Positions 11,508-23,926 of a stretch of 64,000 nucleotides of DNA are shown here, piece after piece (within the stretch, counting starts at the first letter, position 1; each line of letters starts with the position of its first letter). This DNA is from Rhizophagus irregularis. Taxonomy: Eukaryota; Glomeromycota; Glomeromycetes; Glomerales; Glomeraceae. The translations under genes were made by a program, and so were the position numbers. The stretch is from contig NC_089433.1 in NCBI RefSeq assembly GCF_026210795.1, forward strand, positions 4,799,001-4,863,000, read 5' to 3'. Under the pieces are notes generated by a model that was given only the letters and a program-made list of their open reading frames with translations, was not told where the DNA came from and searched no databases.

Positions 11508-13271
11508 CTTCAAGTTCATGATTGTACCTTGACACTGTATATTCATTTTGTAAAATAAGGAATTTGGAACGAATAATATATGCTTTAGTGTTGTATTTAA
11601 AAGAAATCCTTTTAGAATGTAATTGTTAAGATTTGTCATAAACATCGACTTCGTGAACCAAGTTCACGATCTCAAAGTTTAGCACTTTTTTTATATATCG
11701 TATTGTAAAGCTTACGCATATTAAATATTTAATGAAGTTTTTTGGTTTTCTTTTTATTAATTCAATTTTTGTGTTGATATTGAAAATAAGCTGTGTTTAA
11801 TATAATAATTTATCTCAATCATTTAATATACATGATGATTTATCATGGTTGGTTCTTATGCAAGTCAATTTCGGAAGTAATTACAAAAGTACTATAATTT
11901 ATGTACAGTAAGACTCTTTTACATATTTGAAATAAACTTTAAGATAGAATGTACCTTCTTTTAGTGGATTGGCACCCGTAATATGAAGGAAATTAATTAC
12001 AAATTCTTTAAGTGGTATTGTCGACTATTGTATGTTTATATTTTGCAAAATGGTGTTATTGAATAGATTATAATTTATTTAAATTTAAAATATTGAACTT
12101 ATATAATGTGTCAAAAACACTTGCGTATATTTACCAAAGTTATTCACTCAGATATAGCGAGTTAATCATTGTGTAGAAAAATCAGTGGCAGTCTTCAGAT
12201 GTTTGGATATCATGCCGGCTGATGTCTGGACATCATGTTGGATAATGTTTAGACACCATGTCAGATATATGTAGGATGATATTAATCATATTATAGTAAA
12301 TTTGCCAATTTCCTGGATCAATTTTTAATTTTTTATAACTATTTTAGAAACAATTATAAATTGATTACTGAAAGATAAAAAATAGAAATTGAACCAGAAA
12401 ATTATTATAATGATGAAGAATTAAAAATTCACCTAGAAAATTGTAAATACCATAAACAAAAATTAAATTATATTTGGTAATTATAATCTAGGTATCATGC
12501 CAATTGATTATCTTCAACGTCATACATCCAATAAAAGTGATGCATTAATTTCTATAAATTTTATTTTTATGCTATTTTAATCCACTTATAGCTTTATTTA
12601 AATTTTTCCTATAAAAATTTTCATTTACACTATTTTCGTTTACTCCACCTTATTACATAAATTTACCATGTATAATCATTATTGTTACACTTAATAGAAA
12701 TATCGGTCTGGGCTAGTATTGGGCTCATAGTTTATCGTAGAGTAAAAAACAGTCCCTAATTTTTTCTTGTCTAAAAATTTTTTTCCAGTTAGTGATCATC
12801 TAGACCAAATCTAACAATGATTTTTTACTGTAAACTAGCCAGTATTTTTTTTGTTCCAGTACCCACCAGAGAATACGGGACTGACGGAAGCAAATGTGGG
12901 AGTATTAATTAATAGCGTCATGGGATCAATGATCGGGGGTCGGAGCATATTATTTTTTTATAATTCAATTTTAATAATAAAATTAAAGTTCGTAAATGTG
13001 CGAAATGTTAGGAAGCTTATTTTTAATCGTGATTATAAATGGTGTAAATTATTATTAGATTAATGAAGGAAAATAAATCTTTTCAATCGATGTATTGTTT
13101 TAAATTTTATTTACTTTTTATTAAAAAATTACATTAAACTAATAAAATCAATATGAAAAATTTTAACAAATGATTAATATTTTAATAGATTTAATAATTA
13201 AAATTAATGAAATAAAAAAATACAATTAAAAAAAAAATTAAATAATGTATTAATTGAAAATCAAAAATATA
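11508..13271. other. intergenic
   Basis: AT-rich. Contains a 23-bp tandem repeat (listed separately). A short readable peptide near 12360-12480 (YYNDEELKIHLENCKYHKQK) may be a gene fragment, and a frame at 12851-13063 has no recognisable domain. Nothing else supported. Confidence 0.5.
12198..12266. repeat. 23-bp tandem repeat, three degenerate copies
   Basis: Units at 12198-12220, 12221-12243 and 12244-12266 follow the pattern GATGTYTGGAYATCATGYYG plus three bases, with a few substitutions per copy. GC-richer than the surroundings. May be part of a transposon end or a minisatellite. Confidence 0.75.
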
Positions 13272-13889
13272 CTAAACAGGTGTGTATATGTTAAAATCAG
13301 AACATTCAAGAAAAAAGGTGAGCACCGGCATCTGATAGGTTAGCGTACCCATAATCAAAGCAGTAGTAGATCGCATGCTTTGATTTATAGAATTAGTCTT
13401 GTTAGTGAGATATCTGAGGTTCACATTATGACGAACCTCAACCCAAAATTCTCTCGGTTTCCAATCTCCTAAGTTTTCCTCTATATAGAAATCAATAATT
13501 GATTGATTATCAATATTTCTGACCGTCTTGGTGGTTAGTCCCATAATCATGACATTTAACCCAATCAACTTAACGGACATTGCATTAATCTTTGATATGT
13601 TTAGATTTATAAAATAAAAAAAAATTAACAAATTTTTGGTTGATTTCAAAAGGACACGCGCAAAACAATACATACACTATACCAACTGGCACAAGCAACG
13701 AACTTTCCTTTCAAGAAAATCACCTGGCCTTTATTAAAATCATAAGACCTTTACTCTCAAATATAAAATTTTTGTCGGATCATCATCATTCAATCTTGCA
13801 ACAGCCATAATTTCCTTTACCGTAAACTCCTGAGTAAGTCGTTCAGTGAATTCATGAATGTAACACATTGTGGAGATTTTTGCGGGCAT
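13272..13889 (-). CDS. uncharacterised protein, possible OB-fold, one frameshift
   Basis: Minus strand. The first exon runs from ATG at 13889 to 13676 and starts MPAKISTMCYIHEFTERLTQ; it contains DDDPTKILYLRVK and FNKGQVIFLKGKFVACASWY. The intron is 13590-13675 (GTATGT...AAAG). The second exon, 13589-13272, contains KLIGLNVMIMGL, FYIEENLGDWKPREFWVEVR and INQSMRSTTALIMGTLTYQM. The alternation of short hydrophobic strands (QVIFLKGKFVAC...SVKLIGLNVMIMGL) resembles an OB-fold-like beta barrel; that is a structural guess. The first exon carries a one-base frame break near 13737 (between RVKVL and FNKGQV). I do not recognise a named family. Confidence 0.5.
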
Positions 13890-15021
13890 ATTCTTTTTGT
13901 TTAAGAGTAATTAAGAGTAAATAATTAAGAGTAAAATTTTTTTTTCTCTCACTAATATACTCATGTCATACATATATATATTTAAATCTTTCACTATTTC
14001 CACAGCTAACTTCCGAAAATTTATTTTTTTTTCACTTCATATGGGAAGAAGCTCAACATTAAACAAAAAGGGGGAGGTAATTTTTAACTTTCAAAAAAAT
14101 ATTTTTTGTTTCACTTCATGTGGGAATTATTTTTTGTATTTCCATATTTAGAACATGTGTATAATTTTTTTGAAATAAATAATTACCTCATCCATATTTA
14201 CTGTATATACATTGTGTCATTACAATTACTAAACGATATTGTAATAACTGCGGTTTAAGGAGAAGATTAAACCTGAATATTTCCTAAGAAGGTAATTAAA
14301 CATCCATAATGTCATTGATAAATTAGTTAATGGGGCTTATAGATTAAATAAAATCATTTGCGTTAAAAAAAACTTTTTTTCATTCATTTTAACAATTATT
14401 TTTTATTTATTATATATAAATATATATCAGATATATATATATTTTTTGATTAATTAAGATTTCTACCAAATTAATCCTTAAACGTATTAGTAGATCATAA
14501 AAATTTTTTTTTTTTTAATGATCTTAAAAACATATCTTGATCATGCAGTTCATTAAGCCTCAATATTTAATAAACAATTATACTTTGTTTGCTAAAATTA
14601 GTCATTGCAAGCTTATCGATTATTAAATTATGTATGTTCAATCAATTATTTTTGAACACCTAAATAAATTAATTTTCGTAAAAAAAAAAAAATTTTTTTT
14701 TTCTTTACAATTATTTGTTTATGATCTTCGCAAATTATTCCTTAATCGTATATTATTAAGCCTCAGTATTTGATGTGGCTGAGATTTTTTTTTATATTAG
14801 TCTTAGGGGCTTATTGATTATCTTTTTTCGGATTTAATTAAATTTTTTTTTTTTACGTTACATGTCTTAATTTCATTTGTTAAATGTTACATGTCTTAAA
14901 ATTTATTTGTTAAAAAAAATCTTTTACACAAGATTACACAATTTTTTTTTTTTAAATTTAAATTATCTATAAATAAAACCAAAGTTCGCCAGGTGGGAGG
15001 GTGGGCCGCTACCCTACTCAA

Positions 15022-15082
15022 TAATGATTAATGACTAATGACTAATGACTAATGATTAATGATTAATGATTAATGATTAATT
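15022..15082. repeat. 7-bp microsatellite (AATGATT/AATGACT)n
   Basis: About eight consecutive heptamers, with three central copies carrying C instead of T. It lies directly after a short GC-rich patch (about 14990-15015). Confidence 0.9.
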
Positions 15083-15529
15083 AAAATTTCACCCAAAGTA
15101 TTTCCTTAAACGTATGAGCAGATCGTTACCACAAAAGAGTATTTGTTGCAAGTGTTTTGAAGATCTTTGGATGGGAACTTCACGGAGTACCTATATAAAA
15201 ATAAAATATTTTATTTACTTAAATAACCTTTGCGTTACAAGGTACAAATAATAAAATAGGGAAAATGGAGGACTTGTTTTCTATCCTACGATAATGATCG
15301 TACCACGATGAAATTTTATTTTATGTAATTACATTTAATAGAATATTCGTTCAATCATTCAAATCATACCATTTACATGTTTCATTTTCATAACAAAAAA
15401 CTGAAAATTTTTTTTTCAAAAATCAGCTTCCTAATCTTAAGTACAAAGAAATTTTTTTAAAAAAAACATGAAAATTAAATAGAAAAAAAAAACCAAAATG
15501 AAAAAAAAAGTTATGAAATTGAAGCTCAC

Positions 15530-15920
15530 CATACTGACCATAGTACTGCAGCACCTCGCTGAACCCGATCTGGGCCTAAAAAAAATGATGAAAAAAAAAA
15601 TAATTTAGTAAAAGAAAAATTATGAGATGAGAAAATGGTACTGCAATTATCTAATCCGTGAGCTAAGGGACGAAAAAAATTTTTTTTGATACATAAAAAC
15701 ATGAAAATTAATAAAAAAAAATCAAAATATAGCTTTTCGTAGTACCGCAGCACCGATTTGAACCTAAAAATTAATTAGCAAAAGAAATTATATAAAATAA
15801 TTTGCGAAATGAAAAGAAATGCTTACCATAGTGTTGGACCTGAAAGATGAAAAAGAAATTTTTTTTAGTAAAAGGAATTAAAAAAATACGAAATTCAGCA
15901 CTAACCGCAGCACAGCAAAT
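15530..15920 (-). repeat. tandem exon-like mini-modules
   Basis: On the minus strand at least three related short segments sit between a T-rich tract plus AG and a GTRAGC-like donor. The 46-nt segment 15530-15575 follows AG and ends CTATGGTCAGTATG before GTGAGC. A segment near 15730-15767 shares GTTCA...GGTGCTGCGGTACTA. A 13-nt segment 15827-15839 (GTCCAACACTATG) is bounded by CAG and GTAAGC. A fourth possible piece is near 15905-15915, before GTTAGT. The shared VQxGAAVL-type coding and splice-like borders suggest duplicated small exons of a decayed gene. Confidence 0.4.
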
Positions 15921-16626
15921 TTTTTCTTGTAAAAAAAAAAAAATTTTTCTTTATGTATTAACTTAATCAAATCAAGTATAATAATGTAACGAACAAAGAC
16001 ACAAAAAAAAAGAAAAAAAATATCTAATTAGTAATCAATTACTATTGCTTAAGACAAGTGAAGAGAAAAAAAAATGTGTCAATTCTCCGCAGTACACCCA
16101 TATCATGTACAGATCTTTAAACATAGGTAATTAACAAACTATTATTTAAACTTTAATAAAATTACGTTATTTTGCGTTACCTTATCTGTTATATATAGCT
16201 TTTAACAATTGCAACAACTAACTACTAAAACATTTGAGTTTGCATCACTGGATTGGAGTGGAAACATTCATTTACGGTATCTATTTTTATTAATAGAAAC
16301 TAAAAAAATAAATATTTTTTTAATGAAATTAACCGTTCTTCGGTCATAATTTCAGTACTTTGGCTATATGGAATAGGATTAATGATGTACGACTCTTTCA
16401 AATAATGACTTCTATTTTATATAGAAAGATAATTTCTATGGGTTTTAATATGGCACCTCAATTTGCAAGATATTACAAATTTAAATTTGCTCAATTTATT
16501 TATGAAAAAATTTAAGATATATATATATTAATACAAAGTATTTCTTAACAAAAAATATAAAAATAAAATACTGCATATAAACTAATGTAATCTAATTCTA
16601 ACGATCGATCATTCCTGCTGCATAAT

Positions 16627-19600
16627 TTAAATATTACAGTCTAAACAACCAGTAAAAGAATTAAGTGATCGAGATATATAGACAGCCTGTGGATGAGTAG
16701 CTGATTGATTATTTTCATTTGATAAAAGATTCGCTTTTCTATATTCTTCTACTTCTTTGAATTGTTCTTCAATCTCATTATTTTGAAATTGTAAAACTGA
16801 TTCATATATTTCAAAAGAATTTGGTCTATTTTCTGGATTTGAGTCCCAACACTTTTTCATTAGATCACTGTAATATTTTGGTGCTTCTAGTTCATCGACT
16901 TCAGGCCTAATTCCATTACAAATGTCTAATACCAAAAGCGAATCATGTGAACAATTAGCAAAAGGCTGTCTTCCAGTTGCTGTAAAGTACATAATCATAC
17001 CAAAACTCTGCCGCTTGAGTATAAGGCTTTCCCCTTAACACTTCAGGAGCTACATAAGGCATAGTCCCATAAATTTTTGTTTTATCTATATTATCAACTT
17101 CTCCACATAATCCCATATCTGAAATAGACAACATATTACAATCAAACATGCTTATGTTATTAATAAAAAATAGTATATTTCCTGTATGTAAATCACGATG
17201 AACTATCTTTTTTTGATGAATCTCTTTAAGTCCATTACTAATATTATATAATGTATTTATTTTATACAACCAAGAAAAATTTCTGTAATTTCTGCTCATC
17301 CAATTATTAAAGTTTCCACCTTCTGCATATTCAAGGACCATAATATATTCTTTAGTATCCGGATTTTGAGATAATCCATATATTCTAAGAATATTGTTAC
17401 CATAATTATTTACCGAATATTTTTTGATCTGTTAAGCCATAAACAAAAATATTATTAATGTAAAAATAATAAATTAAAATTTATAAAGTAAATTACTATA
17501 CCTCATTTAAAAATTCGTTAGTAATATTTAGTGAGTTATATAAACATTTTAAAGCAACTTTTTTATTCGCCCGCTTTTTATCTGAATCATAATATGACGG
17601 TCCATCTTTCCATATAGCTGCATATACCGTAGCAAAACCACCTTTACCTATTTTTTTAATATTGTAAAACTGACTGTATGGTATCCAGCCAAATATAATA
17701 TCATAGGATTCATTGATTTTTGATTTCATTTCTTGAATTAAATTATCAATCTTTTCATTTCCACTTATCCGATTTTTTGTCATGTAATATACATCATTAG
17801 AAACTATAATGTATTCTCTTGTAATTGGATTTTGAGATATTCCATATATTTTTTCATTTCTATTAATTAATGATTGCTTAACCTATAATAAAAAAAATTA
17901 TGTTATATTGATAAAAAAATTTGAATTTAATTTATAGAGGAAGTAAGTACCTTGTTTAGAAACTCATCAATATTTTGTAAATTATATGAACATTTTAAAA
18001 CAACTTCTTTATCTGATTCTCTGATATATTTCTTGTTGTTCCAAATGATTCCCCAATATAATGGGCCATCTAACCATTTTGCTGAATATACCTTAGAAAA
18101 TTTATTTTTACTTACTTCTTTAATGTCATTAAACTGGTTGTATGGTATCCACTCAAATATAAAATCCAATGGATCATTGATTTCCATCCGCATTTTTCGA
18201 ATAAAATTATCGATTTTTTTATTTCCGCTTGTCCTTTTAAATAAATCTTTAATTTGACATGTTTTACACCATCTATAAGATATATTTGTATATTTTTCGT
18301 TACATTTTTCGCAATATACATCTTGAAAAGCCATAAGATAATCTTTTGTATTTGGATCTTGTGATATTCCGTATATCATATTATTTTTAATAATTAAGGA
18401 TTGTTTAACCTATATATAAATAAGATTATCATTATTAGGGTAAAAAGATTTAAATTAAATTATAAAGAAATTTCATACTTTGTTTAAAAATTCTTCAATA
18501 TTTTGTAAATTATGTAAATATTTTAGAGCAAGTTCTTTATCTGATCCTCTTATATATTTTTTTTTCTAATATCCCAAAATAATGGGCCATCCATCCATTT
18601 TGCTGAATATACCGTAGAAAATTTATTATTGTTTACTTCTTTAATATTATTAATCTGATTGTATGGTATCCACTCAAATACAATTTCCGACGGGTCATTA
18701 ATTTCTATCTGTTTTTCTTGAATAAAATTATCAATTTTTTCATTTCCACTGGTCCAATTAAGTAAATCTTTGATTTGACACGTCTTACACCATTTATAAG
18801 ATATATTTGTATAATCTTTGTTACATTTTTCGCAATGTATGTCTTGAATAACTATGATATAATAATTTGTATTTGGATCTTGTGACATTCCGTACATCAT
18901 ATTATTTTTAGTACTTAAGGATTGTTCAATCTATATAATAAAATGGATTATTATTATGATAAAAAAAGATTTAAATTAATTTATATGATAGAGAAATTTC
19001 ATACTTTGTTTAGAAATTCATCAATACGTTGTATATTATGTGAATATTTTAAAATAACTTCAACATCTGATCTTCTTATATATTTTTTATTCCAAGTTTC
19101 CCAATATAATGGTCCGTCTATCCATGTTGCTGAAAGACTATCTTCATTTTTTTCTTTAATGTTAGTAAACTGATTGTATGGAATCCACTCAAAAACATTA
19201 TTCCATGAGTAATTAATTTCTATTTGCTTTTCTTGAATAAAGTTATCAATTTTTTCATTTTCACTAGTCCAGTTAGTAAAATTTTCCCATAAATAAATTA
19301 TTGAACATTGTTTACACCATTTTTTATCTACATTCATATAAACTTTACTACATTTTATACAATATTTTTTATCTAGTTTTTCTTGAAAAGCTATTATATA
19401 TTTCCCTGTATCTGGGTTTTGAGATATTCCAAATACATCAAAATTAATTGAATGTTCTTTGACCTATTATATATATAAATAAATAAATTAATATTAAAAA
19501 AACACACATTAATTTTGTGTATAAATTACATACCTCATTTAAAAATTCACCAATACTTTGTTTATGTGGATATTTTAAAATAATTTCTATATCTGATCTT

Positions 19601-20415
19601 CTTACACATTTTTTATTCCAAGTATCCCAATATAAAGGACCATTTTTCCATTTTACTGAATATAATGTAAAAAGGTAATCTTTATTCAATTCTTTAATGT
19701 TAATAAACTGATTGTATGATATCCATTCAAATATTTTATCATCGTAATCACTGATTTTTAGTTGCATTTTTTGAATAAAATCATCAATCTTTTTATTTTT
19801 ACTAGTCCACTTTGTAAAATTTTCTTTTAAATAATCTATTGGGCATTTTTTGCACCATTTATGGTATATATTTGAATATTTTTTATTACATTTTTTACAG
19901 TATAAATCTTGAAAAACTATAATATAATCCATTGTATTTGGATTTGAGATATTCCGTATATATTTTTATTTTTGATATTTAAGGATTGTTTAACCTATAT
20001 AATATAATAAAAAAGATTATTATTATGGTAAAAAGATTTACATTAATTTATATGATAGAGAAAATTTCATACTTCGTTTAGAAATTCATCAATACTTTGT
20101 ATATTACGTGAATATTCCAAAACTACCCCAACATTTGATTTTCTTGTATAATTTTTATTCCTAGTTTCCCAATATAATGATCCGTCCATCCATATTGCTG
20201 AAAGACTATCTTCATTCATTTCCTTAATGTTAGTAAACTGATTGTATGGAATCCACTCAAATACAATATCCCGTATGTCTTTAATTTCTATTTGTTTTTT
20301 TTTGAATAAAGTTATCAATTTTTTCATTTCCACTTGTCCAATTAGTAAAATTTTTCCTAAAATAATGGAGTTGGCATTGCCTGTATATAAATATACGTTT
20401 TTCATAATAAATTCT
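16627..20415 (-). pseudogene. decayed kinase gene with six tandem zinc-ribbon/N-lobe modules
   Basis: Minus-strand exons separated by short introns: about 20415-20073, 19994-19534, 19463-19005, 18930-18479, 18409-17951, 17882-17502 and a terminal exon 17428-16627. Each middle exon encodes YGISQ(D/N)P.T..YII (beta4-beta5), a zinc ribbon CxxC...WCxxC, a WTSGNEKIDNFIQ linker, and an N-lobe EWIPYNQF...(K)W.DGPLYW...V.LK ending in helix C. The sixth module has lost the zinc ribbon but keeps GKGGFATVY. The terminal exon supplies the C-lobe: HRDLHTGN, SDMG, APEVLRGKPY, CWDSNPENRP and the HPQAVYISR tail. Breaks: single-base indels in modules 1 (near 20295), 2 (near 19945) and 4 (near 18558), plus an apparent 8-nt deletion near 17010 that removes the usual DVYS before FGMIMY and shifts frame in the C-lobe. 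The first module has also lost its first cysteines. The gene is probably dead. Confidence 0.8.
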
Positions 20416-20424
20416 TGCATATGA

Positions 20425-23102
20425 TAATATTATAAAGGTGACAGACAATTATGTCAATTGCAGCAATAAAGATAATTACGATATGATAAGTATCCATTTC
20501 TTAATATTAGAAATAAAAAAAGTAGGATTTATAATGAATACTTTTGTAAAGATTGAATATATTTATTTTTTTTGTATGGAGTATATAGCAATTTGTATAT
20601 TACAATTTAAAAATTGCGTGCATGGTTTACGCCAACCTGCATTATTTAACGCCAAATTGAAGCCTGCAGATCAATTATAATTTAGAGAATTTTCCGATTC
20701 ATTGTTAATTATTTGATTCAGTGATACTCACAAGAAATTATAAAGTAGTTGGCTTATCTTACAGGTCATATATTATTTCGTACTGTTTAATTTTTTAAAA
20801 TTTTATGCACAACCACTTTAGGCCAGTTTCTTTTTTACGTCCTTCTATTCCTTAAAGTTTTTACGTTAGTATATCTACGGATAACCTCTCACAAGCAGAA
20901 CTACTATTTTACGTCTTTACAAACCTATAGAATTCTACCAACTTTCTTTCACTTTTCGCAAATTGCCACCAGCTGTGGGATGTGATCGCTGAGGAAGTGA
21001 TACAATCAACTCACATGAACGGGCGTGATATTACCTATTACGTTTAGATTCGTCATGAAAAACAACGAAGACTTGCTTCCAATAAAAATATGAGTCATGT
21101 TATAAGCACATTTCTCACGTTCGTCTTTTCCTATAATCACCAATTTCTGTGGATAAATATTTCCGACGAACTATGTACAAAGATTATTAAAAGATAAAGT
21201 AGTAGCTTTACCGCCTTTACGAAACAGAATATATTCAACATCAGATAAAAATCGAAAAACGAAGACTTAACAAGTTTTCGTACAAAAAATATATCATATT
21301 TCTGGGTTTTTTATTTTCAGTGTTCTTGGAACCAGCTGGCGTTGCACAAAACACCATAATATCACATGCGACCGATCGCATTCCACGTGATCACAAATTT
21401 TACGTTCAATAAACTTAAAGTCCATAACAAACGCCTTGGAATTGAATACACTTGCACTATCAGGCGGTACACAGATCCACCATGGAAAAGAGATCTATCG
21501 TAAGCTATACCGATTAATGAAATTCGACATTATGAACGTTGGAAGTTTGAACCGCATAACTTTGTCTCTGACGATAAGGTGGTTTAATAAATTTTTATTT
21601 ATTAAATTTTTAAAAAAAAATAATTAATATTTTTTTTTCCATTACAAAATTCCATATATACAGTATCTATTTTTTTTTTTCACTATATATAAATTCTGTA
21701 ATTAGGTATTTATGAAATAAATATATTAATTATGGCGCAGCAAATGTCATGTGATAGTACGCGAAAAATCATAAAATGTGGGATTTTTAAGTGCGGGACT
21801 GTGGCGGGTTAAAATTGATAAAATAGGTGGAAATAAATAAAATAAATAAATTTATTATAAACGCAAAATTTATATGTTAATTTGATCGGTTAATCGATCA
21901 TTATTTTCCGATCGACTAGTTACGTAAAACTTTTCTGTACCCACCCCTAAAATATTACCTATAATTAAATATTTTTTACGAGAATATTAGAAAAAAGATA
22001 TGGTTAAAAATTTGAAGAAGTGAATAAAATAGAAAAGGATAAAGGTATAAATTTAAAGGATAAAAGAAAGCGTAAAAATGCGATGGATAACGGGAAAGTA
22101 GAATAAAATAAAAAAATTAAGAAAATTGAAAAAACAAACGAAAATAAAAAAATTGGAAAATATGATTCGTTTAGTAACAAAAGATAGATTAATAAGTAAA
22201 GGAAAATCAATTAAAAACACGTGTAGTACGGTAATAAAACAGTTATATTAACGTAGTGTAATAGGACTAAATTAAATTATATAATTATTAGTATAGTTCT
22301 TTAATATATAGATAGATTTTAGGATAGACTGGGTTTAGTTATAGAGGATAACTTGATTTTAATTTTGTCATTTTCTAGGTATTTTGCATAATTATGTAAT
22401 CAATATAATTGATCTTAATTAATAAATGCGTTACTAAATTTAAAAAAACCTATAATTAAATATTTAAATTATTCATTTTAATATGATTTGTTTAAATTCA
22501 TTAGTCGATACATAACGAATAATCAATACATTATACATTTTTCATATTTATAACTTCAAAAGAATACATTTCATACAACTTTATAAGCAGGGCATAAAAT
22601 TAAAAATTAAAATTATTATCATCATTATTCCTTTATTCTGTTTTTTTAACGACTTTATCTATGATCTGATGCTTTAATACATTTTTGTGTATGTAACAAC
22701 GAACACTATTGCAAGGTTTACTTACATCTATTATTGCAGTATAATAATTTTTAATAAAATAATTCCATTATAAACATGAAAAAGAATAATAAGCACAAGA
22801 ACCAGACGCATTTTAAATAAAGATTATATTTATTGCGTCATAAAATTTTTTTTAAACGATCAAAATTAATTATTTATTTTAAAAATTAAGTATCAGATTA
22901 CATTAGCTAATACATATAATATATATTTAAATTTGCCATTGTATAATAGTATACTAGTTTTATATCTCTATTCTATCACATTTGATAAGTTATAAATGTA
23001 TAATTTTACCAAAAAAAATTAAATATGTATTATATTTGGTACAATATCTATGTAATGTACGTAACAATTTAAAAAGCTACTTTATATTTAGCAGTAATAA
23101 TG
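20425..23102. other. intergenic
   Basis: No gene supported. A GC-richer region at about 20870-21560 contains short frames (for example 21436-21627) with no recognisable domain. Near 21880-21950 a CGATCGGTTAATCGATC-type stretch ends in TACCCACCCCTAA, which resembles a hAT terminus in reverse, but its partner end was not found. The rest is AT-rich. Confidence 0.45.
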
Positions 23103-23819
23103 TTACAAAAATGTCTTTTTACCCTCTTTAATCATATATGGACGGTCTGAATCAGAAGATTTTAATCTTTTGTGGATAGCATTAGGACATTGGCTACCCA
23201 AACCATCACTGCTGCAACATTTACTGACACCACCTATACTAGTGCAGCATAAATTACAGCAAGTTTGAAAGGTATCAAGGTTACATGCATCAAGTAGAGC
23301 ACAAACAGGTTTGCAAGTGGGAGTATTGGTGGAGAATATACTGGTGATAGTGGTAGTAGCAATTGCAGTGGAGGTTGCAAAAGCGGTGGTGGTTACAGTT
23401 TTGGGCTTTTGACATGGCAAGGTAACGGTTGGAGTACAATAGACGGTAACTTTGCACTTTTTACATTCGTTATACCTCTTTTTGCACCTTTTGTCATGTT
23501 TATTCCTGCACCTTTTACATTTACTACATTTGGAAGATTGATAGACTTTTTTATCAGGAATACATTTAACCCGGTTATTCGTTCTTTTTACAATAGCTGG
23601 GAGTACTGTGACGGTTGAAGTTGTGACTGTAGTTGTTGTGGACGTAGTTGTAGTTATAGACGTAGTAGTGGTGGTAGTAGCCTTTGGGCAATTTGTAGGG
23701 CGAATGGTCTTAGTATAATGCCGTGTTTTGGTAACGGTAGTGCAATGTCCAGTTACTACAGGCAACAAATAAAAGAGTGTCAAGAAGAGAAAGCCTAATA
23801 AACTTCTATTCAACCACAT
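23103..23819 (-). CDS. secreted Cys-rich, Thr-rich protein
   Basis: A single uninterrupted frame of 238 residues. The N-terminus is a clear signal peptide (MWLNRSLLGFLFLTLFYLLP, with likely cleavage after VVTG, residue 24). Then come a Thr/Ser-rich mucin-like stretch (residues about 49-72), a basic Cys-rich block (CSKCKRCRNKHDKRCKKRYN), a second Thr-rich spacer, and a C-terminal block with three CC pairs. There are 21 cysteines in all. KR dibasic sites (VKR, DKR, HKR) could be Kex2 sites. No transmembrane segment follows the signal, so it is predicted to be extracellular or wall-bound, heavily O-glycosylated and disulfide-bonded. I do not recognise a named family; a small secreted symbiosis- or wall-related protein is a guess. 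A TATA-like site lies about 100 bp upstream. Confidence 0.8.
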   Translation of the reverse strand: MWLNRSLLGFLFLTLFYLLPVVTGHCTTVTKTRHYTKTIRPTNCPKATTTTTTSITTTTSTTTTVTTSTVTVLPAIVKRTNNRVKCIPDKKVYQSSKCSKCKRCRNKHDKRCKKRYNECKKCKVTVYCTPTVTLPCQKPKTVTTTAFATSTAIATTTITSIFSTNTPTCKPVCALLDACNLDTFQTCCNLCCTSIGGVSKCCSSDGLGSQCPNAIHKRLKSSDSDRPYMIKEGKKTFL

Positions 23820-23915
23820 TTTGGAAAGGACAGTTGTAAGAGAATGAGTGAAATATTAGGAGATAAGATTAAACTTCGAAAAATGAAAGATAAGTCTCAA
23901 GTCTCATTTTTTTCG

Positions 23916-23926
23916 TATATTTATAG
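23916..23926 (-). promoter_or_regulatory. TATA-box-like element of the secreted-protein gene
   Basis: On the minus strand CTATAAATATA lies 97-107 bp before the ATG at 23819. Position and sequence suit a core promoter, but AT-richness makes chance matches common. Confidence 0.45.

Larger units (their letters stand above)
13890..16626. other. intergenic with repeats and exon-like fragments
   Basis: AT-rich. Includes the 7-bp tandem array at 15022-15082 and a cluster of exon-like mini-modules at 15530-15920 (both listed separately). Another splice-bounded-looking stretch lies near 15120-15195 on the minus strand, after an AG acceptor. No full gene could be assembled. Confidence 0.5.

Noticed and set aside
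23409-23618. Antisense open frame inside the secreted-protein gene
   Set aside because: Shadow frame; the minus-strand gene has a signal peptide and ordered cysteines, this has neither.
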